Both the position numbers and the translations under genes were made by a program. Of a stretch of DNA of 64,000 nt, positions 18,046 to 26,302 are shown piece after piece; position 1 is the first letter of the stretch; every line of letters begins with the position of its first letter. The notes under the pieces were generated by a model. The model did not search any database and was not told the DNA's origin. It was given only the letters and a program-made list of their open reading frames with translations. This DNA is from Aerococcus urinaehominis (lineage in GTDB: Bacteria; Bacillota; Bacilli; Lactobacillales; Aerococcaceae): positions 496,001 through 560,000 of the forward strand of contig NZ_CP014163.1 of assembly GCF_001543245.1 (NCBI RefSeq), given 5' to 3'.

Positions 18046-19527
18046 TTATAATTCAAACCGACCTTCTTGCTCATCAAACTCTAATCGCGCGGCCTGATCA
18101 GCTTGATCAGCTAATTTTTTAAAGGCGTAGTACTTAGCTTGGTAAGCGGCCTGGCTACTAGTTTGCGGATGAAAAACCTTAAGTTTACCGATATCAAATT
18201 TATCATCCGGTTTTTCCATGGCTAGTTTAGCAGCCCCCAGTATACTGGCATCTCGATTAGAGTGGTCTAAATATATGGTCCGGCCAAATAAGTTGGCTAT
18301 TTCCTGGGCAAATATATCATGACGGGCTAGCTGACTGTTAACAATTAAAGGTGCTTCATCGTCAAGCAAGCAGTAAATTTGCTCAATGACCATCCTTAAA
18401 TTGTAAAAAACACCTTCAAATATTGCGCGTAACATATCAGTCTTGGAATGATTTAATCTCAGCCCTGAAAAGCTCGCCGTTAAGTGAGCATTCCAATAAG
18501 GTGCCCGCTCACCATTTAAATAGGGCAGGAAAAATGGCCCCTCTTCACGTAAGGGCTGACTTAATACCTGCTTCCAACAAGCTGAAAAATCATGGCAGTC
18601 AGCAAGCTTGTCTATGGCCCAAACGAGCACATTACCCGCATTGTTTACTGGCCCCCCAATAATATAATCATTGCTGGGCGAGCCGACTAAATATGAAAAG
18701 AGGTTAAGATTACCCCCTTTTAGTCCTTCACTGGTCAGATAACGGGCTGCGCCGCTAGTACCAACAGAAACTAAGACCGGTTGGCGTCTAGAATTATTTT
18801 TTAAGGCGTAAGAAGCTAGCGCCCCGTCACTAGACCCCAACTGAAATTCTATATCAGTTGGTAGACCTAGATTTTGTGCCGCGACTGGGTCAATCTTAAA
18901 TTTATCCAAAGCGCCAACTATTTGCGGCATTTTTTCTAAAGATATGCCCAGCACAGCTAATATATCTCGGTCCCAGCTACCCTTAGCTGTTCGTAATAGA
19001 CCAGTCGTTGAAGCCTGACCCACATCAATAACTAGCTGGTCTGTTAAACGCCAGATTACAAAAGACTTCAGCCCCATAATCTTATTGGCTTCATCGCCCA
19101 ATAGAAAGGGATGGGCAGCCTGAAGATATATTAGTTTAACTAAGGGACTCATCGGATGGACTGGGGTTCCCGTGCGCTGCAACAAGTCTTCTTGATAATG
19201 GCCATTCTTGATTAAATCTGCCACTGTTATCGCTTGATTATCCGCCCATGTCATAGCTGCTAGTACCACTTCCTTAGACTGGTTAGCTACTAAGATGCTA
19301 TGCATTTGTGCTGAAAAAATCACACGTTTGACAGCTGGATATTGGGCTAATAAATCCTTTAAAATCGTCACGACAGCGCTAAACACCTGGTTAGGTGATA
19401 CTGTTCGGCTGAGTTCATCGGGTGCTTGCATGTCCACAGCTTGACTACTGGCGTATTTAACATGTAAGTCGCTATCAACAACGGCCCCTTTTATATGACT
19501 GGTTCCTAGGTCAATGACTATTACCAT
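18046..19527 (-). CDS. gntK: FGGY-family carbohydrate kinase, probable gluconokinase
   Basis: A 493-residue sugar kinase. Seen: IDLGTSHIKGAVVD (5-18), FSAQMHSILV, TWADNQA, RTGTPVHPMSPLVKLIYL (the GTPxHPMSP motif favours gluconate kinases within the family), VGTSGAAR and FLPYLNGERAPYWN. It would make 6-phosphogluconate, the pathway Zwf (54971-56425) also feeds. I took ATG 19527, with AGGTGA 4 nt away, over the preceding TTG. Upstream, GGAAAATGCTTTCAA (19581-19595) is a cre-like box with the CG core lost. Xylulokinase is the alternative assignment. No permease or 6PGDH gene is adjacent. Confidence 0.82.
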   Translation of the reverse strand: MVIVIDLGTSHIKGAVVDSDLHVKYASSQAVDMQAPDELSRTVSPNQVFSAVVTILKDLLAQYPAVKRVIFSAQMHSILVANQSKEVVLAAMTWADNQAITVADLIKNGHYQEDLLQRTGTPVHPMSPLVKLIYLQAAHPFLLGDEANKIMGLKSFVIWRLTDQLVIDVGQASTTGLLRTAKGSWDRDILAVLGISLEKMPQIVGALDKFKIDPVAAQNLGLPTDIEFQLGSSDGALASYALKNNSRRQPVLVSVGTSGAARYLTSEGLKGGNLNLFSYLVGSPSNDYIIGGPVNNAGNVLVWAIDKLADCHDFSACWKQVLSQPLREEGPFFLPYLNGERAPYWNAHLTASFSGLRLNHSKTDMLRAIFEGVFYNLRMVIEQIYCLLDDEAPLIVNSQLARHDIFAQEIANLFGRTIYLDHSNRDASILGAAKLAMEKPDDKFDIGKLKVFHPQTSSQAAYQAKYYAFKKLADQADQAARLEFDEQEGRFEL

Positions 19528-19658
19528 CAAGTCACCTCAATTCGCTTATAGTTAGTCGCTACTAGTTTAACATATTTGCAGGAAAATGCTTTCAAAATTT
19601 TCAAAATCTTTTTGATGATCAAGCTTAATTATTTTTACTTAATAAGACCACGGACCAT

Positions 19659-19666
19659 ATAAAAAG
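19659..19666. repeat. left target-site duplication of the ISL3 element
   Basis: ATAAAAAG, identical to 21450-21457 on the other side of the element. Eight base pairs is the size expected for the ISL3 family. Confidence 0.9.
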
Positions 19667-19692
19667 GGTTCTATACTTTTTGGTGTTGGTGA
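19667..19692 (+). repeat. left terminal inverted repeat (IRL)
   Basis: Starts GGTTCTATAC and ends GGTGTTGGTGA; pairs with the right end at 17 of 26 positions. Its inner half is also the left arm of a terminator hairpin. Confidence 0.85.
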
Positions 19693-19717
19693 GTAAAAAC
19701 TCACTGACACCTTTTTT
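19682..19717 (+). terminator. inward-facing terminator at the left IS end
   Basis: GGTGTTGGTGAGT and ACTCACTGACACC form a 13-bp stem with two G-U pairs, loop AAAA, then TTTTTT. It would stop transcription entering the element before the transposase gene. Confidence 0.85.
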
Positions 19718-19789
19718 ATTTAGAATCACAAAAAGCCAGTGAATTCTTTATAATTAAGTTGTCACACAAAACTAAAAAGGAGAATTCAC

Positions 19790-21145
19790 ATGGCTCAAAA
19801 TGATTGTATCAAAAACCTATTAAGTATTACAGACGAAAATATTAAATTAGAGGACAAGGTAACGATTAAAAAGATTAAACAAGTGACTCATAAAGTAATC
19901 TACGGCACACTAACTTATCAACCAGACAGCTGTCCGAGTTGCCTCCGTAAGGAGGCTGACCAAGCTAGTATTATTAAGCATGGTTATAAACTATCGCGCA
20001 TTTTAATAGGTGAATTCAACACACAACCAATCTCTTTAGTATTAAAAAAACAGCGATTTTTCTGTAAAAATTGCCAAATTACGTTTACAGCCTCTTCTAA
20101 TCTAGTTGCTAAAAATTGCTTTATTAGTCGCCAAATCAAGTGTTTAGCGATACAAGAATTATCAGAGTCGCAAAGTATGACCTTAATCGCTAAAAAACTT
20201 AATATTTCAAATTCTACTGTTATTCGTCTGCTTGAATCGACTGCTAAACAATTCAAACAAAGTTACCGGCAACTACCTAGGCATTTATCTATTGATGAGT
20301 TTAAATCTGTTAAAAATGTCTCAGGTGCTATGTCTTGCATCCTAGTGGATGCAGCAGCTAATCATCGTTTATTTGATATATTAGAAGATCGGACGCAAGC
20401 TTATTTAAGAGATTATTTTATGCGTTTCCCTCTGGAAAAGAGAAAGCTAGTTGAAACGATTACCATGGATATGTACTCACCTTATTATGATTTTTTACAA
20501 CAAATCTTTCCAAATGCGAAAATTATTATTGACCGATTCCATATTGTTCAACTACTGAATCAGACTTTGAATAGCCAACGGATTCTTGTGATGAATCAAC
20601 AACCTAAGCAATCAACACACTATCGGAAATTGAAACAGTTATGGAAGCTGATTTTAAAGAACCAAGAAGCACTGAATAGTGTTAATTACCGCACACATCG
20701 CTTATTTGATGGCCTTATAACAGAAGCAGGTATAGTTGAATTTATGCTTAATATCGACAGTAAATTTAGAAAAGTCTATGATGTCGTGAACGAGCTCAAA
20801 TATCACCTTAAAACAGGGAATATCAATGCTTTCCTACATACAATTAGTCGCAATAAGAGCCAACGGCTCCCAAAAAAATTGAGAAAAACGATGAATACTC
20901 TGCTCAAATACTTACCTGCTATTATCAATAGCTTTCGTTATACACTTTCCAATGGGCCAATTGAGGGTATGAATAATAAAATTAAGAATATTAAGCGTTC
21001 CGAATTTGGTTACCGCAATTTTTATCATTTAAGGGCAAGGGCTTTTCTTTCCTTTAAATCATATGAGGTAAAGAGGGAAAATAAACCTATCATAAATAGA
21101 AAGATTGAAAAGCTAGATACAGAATCTAGAACACTATGTGCCTAA
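19790..21145 (+). CDS. ISL3-family transposase
   Basis: A 451-residue DDE transposase of the ISL3 group, full length for the family. An N-terminal zinc ribbon is formed by C48xxC51 and C92xxC95. An HTH follows near 129-149 (MTLIAKKLNISNSTVIRLL). The catalytic core begins at IDEF with D169, continues with TMDMYSPY (D227) and IIDRFH (D248), and ends with GPIEGMNNKIK (E392). The likely triad is D169, D227 or D248, and E392. AAAAGGAG precedes the ATG. No frameshift or premature stop is present. Confidence 0.97.
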   Translation: MAQNDCIKNLLSITDENIKLEDKVTIKKIKQVTHKVIYGTLTYQPDSCPSCLRKEADQASIIKHGYKLSRILIGEFNTQPISLVLKKQRFFCKNCQITFTASSNLVAKNCFISRQIKCLAIQELSESQSMTLIAKKLNISNSTVIRLLESTAKQFKQSYRQLPRHLSIDEFKSVKNVSGAMSCILVDAAANHRLFDILEDRTQAYLRDYFMRFPLEKRKLVETITMDMYSPYYDFLQQIFPNAKIIIDRFHIVQLLNQTLNSQRILVMNQQPKQSTHYRKLKQLWKLILKNQEALNSVNYRTHRLFDGLITEAGIVEFMLNIDSKFRKVYDVVNELKYHLKTGNINAFLHTISRNKSQRLPKKLRKTMNTLLKYLPAIINSFRYTLSNGPIEGMNNKIKNIKRSEFGYRNFYHLRARAFLSFKSYEVKRENKPIINRKIEKLDTESRTLCA

Positions 21146-21219
21146 GTTAAAAGATATTTTTTTACTAGAGGCGGAAGAGAATGGGCATCTGTTAGCCATG
21201 TTAAGCACGCCAAAGAAAT

Positions 21220-21289
21220 ACAAGCTGTGACAATCCTAGAGCCGTAGGAGCAAAGCGACGTACGGATATAGCGATTGACTACAGCTTGT
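21220..21289 (+). other. long imperfect hairpin in the IS tail
   Basis: Three nested blocks pair in register: ACAAGCTGT (21220-21228) with ACAGCTTGT (21281-21289), CAATC (21231-21235) with GATTG (21273-21277), and CCGTA (21242-21246) with TACGG (21261-21265). A CTA/TAG pair sits in between, and the loop is GGAGCAAAGCGACG. That is about 22 paired positions per arm. The tail is more GC-rich than the transposase gene. A small 7-bp hairpin TCTAGCC/GGCTAGA follows at 21367-21383. A 70-codon minus-strand reading frame (21142-21354) crosses the area, but I see no evidence that it is a gene. Confidence 0.65.
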
Positions 21290-21383
21290 TTGAGGCTGGC
21301 GAGGTGAGAGACCTTGGCTCGAACCGGTGCCATGGCTGTTGAACAGATGACCAATTCTCTGGAGACTCTAGCCTATGGCTAGA

Positions 21384-21419
21384 AAAATAAAAAAGACCGA
21401 AGTCAAAACTTCAATCTTT
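21384..21419 (-). terminator. inward-facing terminator at the right IS end
   Basis: On the minus strand, AAAGA and GAAGT pair with ACTTC and TCTTT across a CC/AA internal loop, followed by TTTTTTATTTTT. It would stop read-through from pheT entering the element. Confidence 0.68.
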
Positions 21420-21423
21420 AATA

Positions 21424-21449
21424 TCACCAACACTATTTGACAAAGAGCC
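21424..21449 (-). repeat. right terminal inverted repeat (IRR)
   Basis: Read inward on the minus strand it begins GGCTCTTTGTC and ends AGTGTTGGTGA; it matches IRL at 17 of 26 positions. Confidence 0.85.
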
Positions 21450-21457
21450 ATAAAAAG
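21450..21457. repeat. right target-site duplication of the ISL3 element
   Basis: ATAAAAAG, identical to 19659-19666. It also forms the outer arm and U-tract of the pheT terminator. Confidence 0.9.
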
Positions 21458-21496
21458 CAGTTAGCTGGTTATCTATACCCGCTAACTGCTTTTTTA
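21452..21496 (-). terminator. terminator of pheST
   Basis: Perfect 14-bp inverted repeat AAAAAGCAGTTAGC/GCTAACTGCTTTTT around a 15-nt loop. T-tracts on both strands make it potentially bidirectional. Confidence 0.9.
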
Positions 21497-21559
21497 AATA
21501 TTTAAGCCATGTCTTTACTAAGGTTACTTATCATGATATAAATCAGTAATTTTTAAAAA

Positions 21560-23989
21560 TTATCTAATACTTGCACCTAGTTGCTCTTCAAGTGCTTTAG
21601 TGATTTTCTCAATATCTTGGTTAACTTCTTCATCGCGCAAGGTTTCTTGTGGATTCAAGTAATGAAGTTGATAAGCCATAGATTTCTTACCAGCTGAAAT
21701 ATTGTCCCCTTGATAAAGGTCGAAGAGACGAATGTTGACTAGATATTGACTGGCACTTGCCTTAATTAGGTCAAGAATTTCTTGGTTAGTCACTTGATCA
21801 TCAACCAATAAAGCAATATCACGGCTAGATCCTGGCACCTTAGCCAGTGGTTCTTGCACCATCTCTATTTTATCTGCTGCTTCAATCTGACTGAGTGAAA
21901 TTTCAAAGATATAAACCTCATCTAAATCATAGCGACTAGCCGTCTGAGGGTGGACTTGGCCTAGGTAACCCAAGCGATGGCTAGTACCCGCTTGGTCAAC
22001 TAAGAAAACATCAGCAGTCCGGCCTGGATGCATGTCAACCAAATCTGTATTGGCTTTAAAGACCAACTCCCCTTTGAGCTGGTAACTCGCTAATAATTGG
22101 ACAAATTTTCCTTTTAGCGCATAGAAATCAACTGGTTTGGCCGCATGTTGCCAGGTCCCCGTTTGAGCCTGACCGGTCCACAAGCCAGCTAGATGGTTTG
22201 TCTGACTAACTTGACCATCATCTTGCCAATTATATAAGCTTGCTAGTTCATAGAGTTGTAGATTTTTATTTTTGCGGTTGCTATTATAGGCTGCGATTGT
22301 CATCAAACTTCCCACTAAGTTCTTCCGCATCACTTGTCGGTCTTGGCTCATTGGAAAATCTAGTTGGATAGCTGACTGGTTATTTTGTGGGAAGGCCTGG
22401 CTCTCATCTGGACTAACCAGACTATAGGCTACAACCTGATCGAAACCAAGGGCTTCCATAATTTGACGACTGTGACGCTGAAGTGCCTGGCTAGCAGATA
22501 AACCAACATTAGTAGTCACAATCTCTGGTAGCGAAGAAGGAATTTTATCATAGCCATAAATTCGGGCGACTTCTTCTACAAGGTCTTCGGGAATGGCAAT
22601 ATCCCAACGCCGGCGTGGGACAGCAACTGTAAATTGGTTGCTTTCATCACCTGTCATCTCAAAGGCTAATTGATCAAAAATTTTAGCGATTTCGTCATAA
22701 GTCATGGTCATCCCTAATTGACTGTTAATGTATTCGACACTAGTAGATACTTCAATTGGTGACTTATCTAGATGAGATTGACTGGCAACACCAGCCACAA
22801 TTTCACCACCAGCCAATTCGACCATCAATTGGGCAGCATAGGCGCCAGCTTCTTGAATGGTTGCCACATTAATACCACGCTCATTACGCAGACTAGACTC
22901 CGACCGCAAGCCAAATTTACGAGCTGTCGTCCGGATATGACCGGGTTCAAAAGCGGCTGCTTCAATCAGCACAGTAGTAGTGTCGTCTTCTACCTCTGTC
23001 GCTAAACCACCCATAACACCAGCCAAGGCTACTGGTTGGCTACCATCAGTAATCACGATATCTTCACTAGTCAGTTGACGTTCAACACCATCAAGGGTCA
23101 CTAAAGTTTCGCCTGGTCTGGCTAAACGGGTCTGAATTTTTCCGCTGCCAAGACGGTCATAGTCAAAGGCATGGAGAGGTTGTCCGTAAGTCATTAATAC
23201 CAGGTTAGTGATATCCACTACATTATTAATGGGACGAACGCCGGCCTTGATTAAGCGCATTTGTAACCACAGGGGACTTTCAGCTACCTTAATGTTTTTA
23301 ACCATAAAGGCATTATATTCAGGGACTAAGTCTGGATCATCGACTACTAAGTCAAAATCAGCCTGTAGGTCTCCTGAAAAAGCTGACATATCAACTTCAG
23401 GAAGGCTAACTGCTTTATCGTATATCGCGGCCACTTCATGGGCAACCCCGTACATAGATAGGGCATCGGCCCGGTTAGGGGTAATATCCACCTCGATAAC
23501 TGGATCATCTAAATGCAGGTAGTCAACAATTGATGTGCCAATTGGCGCATCCTCATCCAAGACCATAATCCCATCTGCGTAGGCTTTGGGCACCACTGCG
23601 TTTGAAATGCCTAACTCTTCTAGGCTACAAATCATCCCCATGGAAACTTGGCCTCTTAATTTCCCTTTTTTAATTTTTACATTACCAGCAATCCGTGAGT
23701 TAGGCAGCGCCACAATGACCTTTTGACCAGCTGCGACATTAGGGGCACCACATACAATCTGATAAGCTTCTTCCTCGCCCACATCTACTTGACAGATATG
23801 GAGGTGGTCTGAATCGGGGTGGTCCTCGCATTCAAGTACATGGCCAACAACTATTTTCTTCAAGCCAGCGCCGAGATTATCAACACCCTCTACTTCTAGA
23901 CCTGTTAATGACATATCCTGGCTAAGACGGTCCACATCAATATCAGACAGGTCAACTAGGTCTTTCAACCATTGATAAGAAATATACAT
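21560..23989 (-). CDS. pheT: phenylalanyl-tRNA synthetase beta subunit
   Basis: An 809-residue subunit of the (alpha-beta)2 class II synthetase that charges tRNA-Phe; the length is normal. An N-terminal tRNA-binding OB domain (about 40-155) includes VVGHVLECEDHPDSDHL and VCGAPNV, and the B3/B4 editing region follows. The B5 region contains EVARIYGYDKIPSSLP near 480-500. The C-terminal ferredoxin-like anticodon-binding domain begins near PGSSRDIALLVDD. It starts 13 nt downstream of the pheS stop, in a T-box-controlled operon. The terminator 64 nt beyond its stop is the site of IS insertion. Confidence 0.98.
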   Translation of the reverse strand: MYISYQWLKDLVDLSDIDVDRLSQDMSLTGLEVEGVDNLGAGLKKIVVGHVLECEDHPDSDHLHICQVDVGEEEAYQIVCGAPNVAAGQKVIVALPNSRIAGNVKIKKGKLRGQVSMGMICSLEELGISNAVVPKAYADGIMVLDEDAPIGTSIVDYLHLDDPVIEVDITPNRADALSMYGVAHEVAAIYDKAVSLPEVDMSAFSGDLQADFDLVVDDPDLVPEYNAFMVKNIKVAESPLWLQMRLIKAGVRPINNVVDITNLVLMTYGQPLHAFDYDRLGSGKIQTRLARPGETLVTLDGVERQLTSEDIVITDGSQPVALAGVMGGLATEVEDDTTTVLIEAAAFEPGHIRTTARKFGLRSESSLRNERGINVATIQEAGAYAAQLMVELAGGEIVAGVASQSHLDKSPIEVSTSVEYINSQLGMTMTYDEIAKIFDQLAFEMTGDESNQFTVAVPRRRWDIAIPEDLVEEVARIYGYDKIPSSLPEIVTTNVGLSASQALQRHSRQIMEALGFDQVVAYSLVSPDESQAFPQNNQSAIQLDFPMSQDRQVMRKNLVGSLMTIAAYNSNRKNKNLQLYELASLYNWQDDGQVSQTNHLAGLWTGQAQTGTWQHAAKPVDFYALKGKFVQLLASYQLKGELVFKANTDLVDMHPGRTADVFLVDQAGTSHRLGYLGQVHPQTASRYDLDEVYIFEISLSQIEAADKIEMVQEPLAKVPGSSRDIALLVDDQVTNQEILDLIKASASQYLVNIRLFDLYQGDNISAGKKSMAYQLHYLNPQETLRDEEVNQDIEKITKALEEQLGASIR

Positions 23990-24002
23990 AGACTAAACTC
24001 CT

Positions 24003-25040
24003 TTAAGAAAACTGTTTTAAGAAACGTAAGTCATTTTGGTAGAAGTGGCGGATATCATCCACTCCATACTTGAGCATGGCTACTCGGTCAGGTCCTAAGC
24101 CAAAGGCAAAACCGGTGTATTTTTTACTATCCAAGCCAGACATTTCTAAGACATTTGGATGAACCAAGCCACCACCCAAAATTTCAATCCAACCAGTCTG
24201 CTTACAGATATTACATCCTTGGCCGCCACACTTAAAGCAAGAAATATCAATTTCTACTGACGGCTCAGTAAAGGGGAAGTAGCTCGGACGAAGACGAATT
24301 TCTCGGTCCTCACCAAAGACATGTTTGGCAAATACTTCTAGTGTCCCCTTAAGATCGGCTAGTGTTATATTTTCTCCAACAACCAAGCCTTCAATTTGGT
24401 GGAATTGATGAGAATGGGTCGCATCATCATCATCACGGCGGTAGACCTTACCAGGACTGATCATCTTCAGTGGTCCTTGACTAAAATCATGTTGGTCCAT
24501 GGTCCGAGCCTGTACCGGTGAGGTGTGGGTCCGCAAAAGAATTTCATCATTGATATAAAAGGTATCTTGCATATCACGAGCTGGATGGTTTTGCGGTAGG
24601 TTCATACGCTCAAAATTATAGTAGTCAGACTCTACTTCAGGGCCAGTGATTACCTCGTAACCAAGACTTAAGAACAAATCTTCAATCTCAGTCATCACCT
24701 GGCTAATAATATGAGGTGTACCAATTTTATCGGGTTCACCTGGCAGGGTAACATCTAGGGCTTCAGCAGCTAGTTGTTCATCCAAGGCAGCTGCTTCAAG
24801 TTTAGCCTCTTTTTCATCCAATAATTGGCCAACTTTTTGCTTCATATTATTGGCATAGGTCCCTACCTTAGGACGGTCTTCATTAGAGATATTTTTCATT
24901 TCTCTTAAGGCCTGAGTAATCGGGCCCTTCTTACCTAAATATTCAATTCTGATTGTTTTTATATCAGCCAAGCTTTCTGCCTGGTCAATCTTCTGATATA
25001 ATTCTGCTTCGATTTCTTGTAAATTGGCAATGATGTCCAT
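24003..25040 (-). CDS. pheS: phenylalanyl-tRNA synthetase alpha subunit
   Basis: A 345-residue catalytic subunit. An N-terminal coiled coil (about 1-85) is followed by class II motifs: [14 protein letters not shown] near 145-160, [18 protein letters not shown] around motif 2, and [15 protein letters not shown] as motif 3. Four cysteines in [17 protein letters not shown] may bind zinc, as in other bacterial PheS (inference). It is first in the operon, behind a Phe T-box and a consensus promoter. Because induction depends on uncharged tRNA-Phe, pheST is probably expressed by antitermination. Confidence 0.98.
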   Translation of the reverse strand: MDIIANLQEIEAELYQKIDQAESLADIKTIRIEYLGKKGPITQALREMKNISNEDRPKVGTYANNMKQKVGQLLDEKEAKLEAAALDEQLAAEALDVTLPGEPDKIGTPHIISQVMTEIEDLFLSLGYEVITGPEVESDYYNFERMNLPQNHPARDMQDTFYINDEILLRTHTSPVQARTMDQHDFSQGPLKMISPGKVYRRDDDDATHSHQFHQIEGLVVGENITLADLKGTLEVFAKHVFGEDREIRLRPSYFPFTEPSVEIDISCFKCGGQGCNICKQTGWIEILGGGLVHPNVLEMSGLDSKKYTGFAFGLGPDRVAMLKYGVDDIRHFYQNDLRFLKQFS

Positions 25041-25070
25041 ACTAAGCTCCTTTAATTATATTTGAGACAA

Positions 25071-25304
25071 AAAAACTCGCCCCTAAAAAGGGACGAGGAA
25101 TCGCGGTACCACCCTAGTTTAGCCGGCAAACCGGCTACACTCATTCGCTATAACGCGCGACCGTGGTACCTTTTGTATCTACTCCCGGTACCCTCTCAGG
25201 AAGTGAAAGCGATTAGCTAAAATTGGGGTGGATTCCAGTCCAAGCCCACCCTTCCTGGACAATCTTACTGCTAAACACGTCTTCCGTCATTGAGTTCAAT
25301 TCTT
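25071..25304 (-). ncRNA. T-box riboswitch leader of pheST
   Basis: The minus-strand T-box motif AGGGTGGTACCGCG is at 25102-25115. It is followed by a terminator with stem CTCGTCCC/GGGGCGAG (25076-25097) and a U-tract. Stem I and its GGGTGG/CCACCC helix lie upstream. A UUC triplet followed by A (25205-25207, minus strand) is a plausible Phe specifier, but I did not fold the leader to prove its position. Confidence 0.93.
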
Positions 25305-25333
25305 ATTTTAGCTATAAAATGGTCGGGGGTCAA
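25305..25333 (-). promoter_or_regulatory. sigma-A-type promoter of pheST
   Basis: Minus strand: -35 TTGACC (25328-25333), 17-nt spacer, -10 TAAAAT (25305-25310). It lies directly after the hxlR stop. Confidence 0.8.
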
Positions 25334-25335
25334 TA

Positions 25336-25689
25336 TCAAGAAACATTTTCTTGCGCTTTATCTAAACACACCCAGTCTTGAGCCCAAGTATGGAGATCAG
25401 CCAAAACTGGTTCCATAGCCTGGCCCATACTGGTCAAACCATAGCAATTACCCTTTGCTTGATAATTCCCCTGTTCATCACATTTGGCAACCAGACCTTG
25501 CTTGCTTAATTCTCGTAAACGCTCTATTAATACACGGTCAGAAATGCCCTCAATACTATCTCGCAATTGGCAAAAACGTTGGGGATGATTGATAAGATGG
25601 TAGATAATGGCACCATTCCATTTTTTACCTAAAATGTTAACTGCTACCTCTAACTTAGGGCACATACAGGCCGGTTCTACTTCACTCAT
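25336..25689 (-). CDS. HxlR-family winged-helix transcriptional regulator
   Basis: A 117-residue regulator. Typical HxlR features: the N-terminal CPKLEVAVNILGKKWNGAIIYHL, then LRDSIEGISDRVLIERLRELSKQGLV as the recognition region, and the wing with YGLTSMGQAMEPVL. It has Cys8 and Cys10 (ACMCP), plus later cysteines that could sense thiols or electrophiles, as known for other HxlR proteins; that is inference. I chose the ATG at 25689 because GGAGAG precedes it. It overlaps the HD-domain gene by 8 bp and is the last gene of pepV-trmH-HD-hxlR. Target genes are unknown. Confidence 0.93.
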   Translation of the reverse strand: MSEVEPACMCPKLEVAVNILGKKWNGAIIYHLINHPQRFCQLRDSIEGISDRVLIERLRELSKQGLVAKCDEQGNYQAKGNCYGLTSMGQAMEPVLADLHTWAQDWVCLDKAQENVS

Positions 25690-26287
25690 TATTACTCTCC
25701 TCATTTTCTTCTATTGTATCTTCAATTTCTTCAGCAACGTCTTCAATTTGGTCAGATTGTCTTGCTGATCTAACACGCGGAAACACGATTCTTAATAAAA
25801 ATTGCCTGAAAGCTTTTAGTAACTGTCTAGTGGTTGGCCTAACATACTCATCAACAGCGACATATTTGTCGACAAAGGTCACCACAAAAGACTCTTTATA
25901 ACGCGGCAATTTTGCTGTAGCCAACCACATATGTTTCAGGATAATATCTTCTTCTTTCGGTGTTAAATCAGTCACTAAACGCGCATTAATCAATGCAATC
26001 TTGGGATGATTGGTTAGGTGGTTCCCTTTTGAAAAACTGACTTCACCTTGTTGGTAATAAAATAAATCGTGTAAAAGACCAGCGTGAGCCACCGCTACAT
26101 AATCCCAGCGTAAGGCCTTGCAGATTTTGTAACTATAATAAGCTACCGCAAATGAATGAACATAGCGGTTACCATGAATATGCTGGGGGTACCTTTTTAA
26201 ATCAGTAACAAAAGGGTGGTCCTTGATATCGGCGATAATTGCTTGAAAATGCACATCACTTTTCCAAGCATAATCTTGATCCGGCAT
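25682..26287 (-). CDS. HD-domain phosphohydrolase
   Basis: A 201-residue protein with the HD metal-binding set H44, H73-D74, H119 and D140 in order. The HD motif is in AGLLHDLFYY. The C-terminal 40 residues are acidic and likely disordered (EDVAEEIEDTIEENEESNNE). HD proteins hydrolyse nucleotides or nucleotide second messengers; the substrate here is unknown. It begins 15 nt after the methyltransferase stop and overlaps hxlR. Confidence 0.88.
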   Translation of the reverse strand: MPDQDYAWKSDVHFQAIIADIKDHPFVTDLKRYPQHIHGNRYVHSFAVAYYSYKICKALRWDYVAVAHAGLLHDLFYYQQGEVSFSKGNHLTNHPKIALINARLVTDLTPKEEDIILKHMWLATAKLPRYKESFVVTFVDKYVAVDEYVRPTTRQLLKAFRQFLLRIVFPRVRSARQSDQIEDVAEEIEDTIEENEESNNE

Positions 26288-26302
26288 CTTACCACTTCCT
26301 TC

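Larger units (their letters stand above)
19667..21449 (+). mobile_element. complete ISL3-family insertion sequence, 1783 bp
   Basis: The boundaries are fixed by 26-bp imperfect terminal inverted repeats (17 of 26 identical, with an inner GTGTTGGTGA fully conserved) and a perfect 8-bp direct repeat ATAAAAAG outside them. It carries one intact ISL3 transposase gene, an inward-facing terminator near each end, and a structured non-coding tail of about 280 bp. It inserted in the T-tract of the pheT terminator; the duplication re-creates that tract, so pheT keeps its terminator. The intact ORF and perfect duplication suggest a recent, possibly active, insertion. Confidence 0.93.

Noticed and set aside
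19581-19595. Cre-like box before the gluconokinase gene.
   Set aside because: The central CG is CA on the minus strand, so it was not listed as a feature; kept only as a weak candidate.
21316-21325. GGTTCGAGCC on the minus strand inside the IS tail resembles a tRNA T-arm loop.
   Set aside because: No acceptor, D or anticodon arms can be paired around it; treated as chance.
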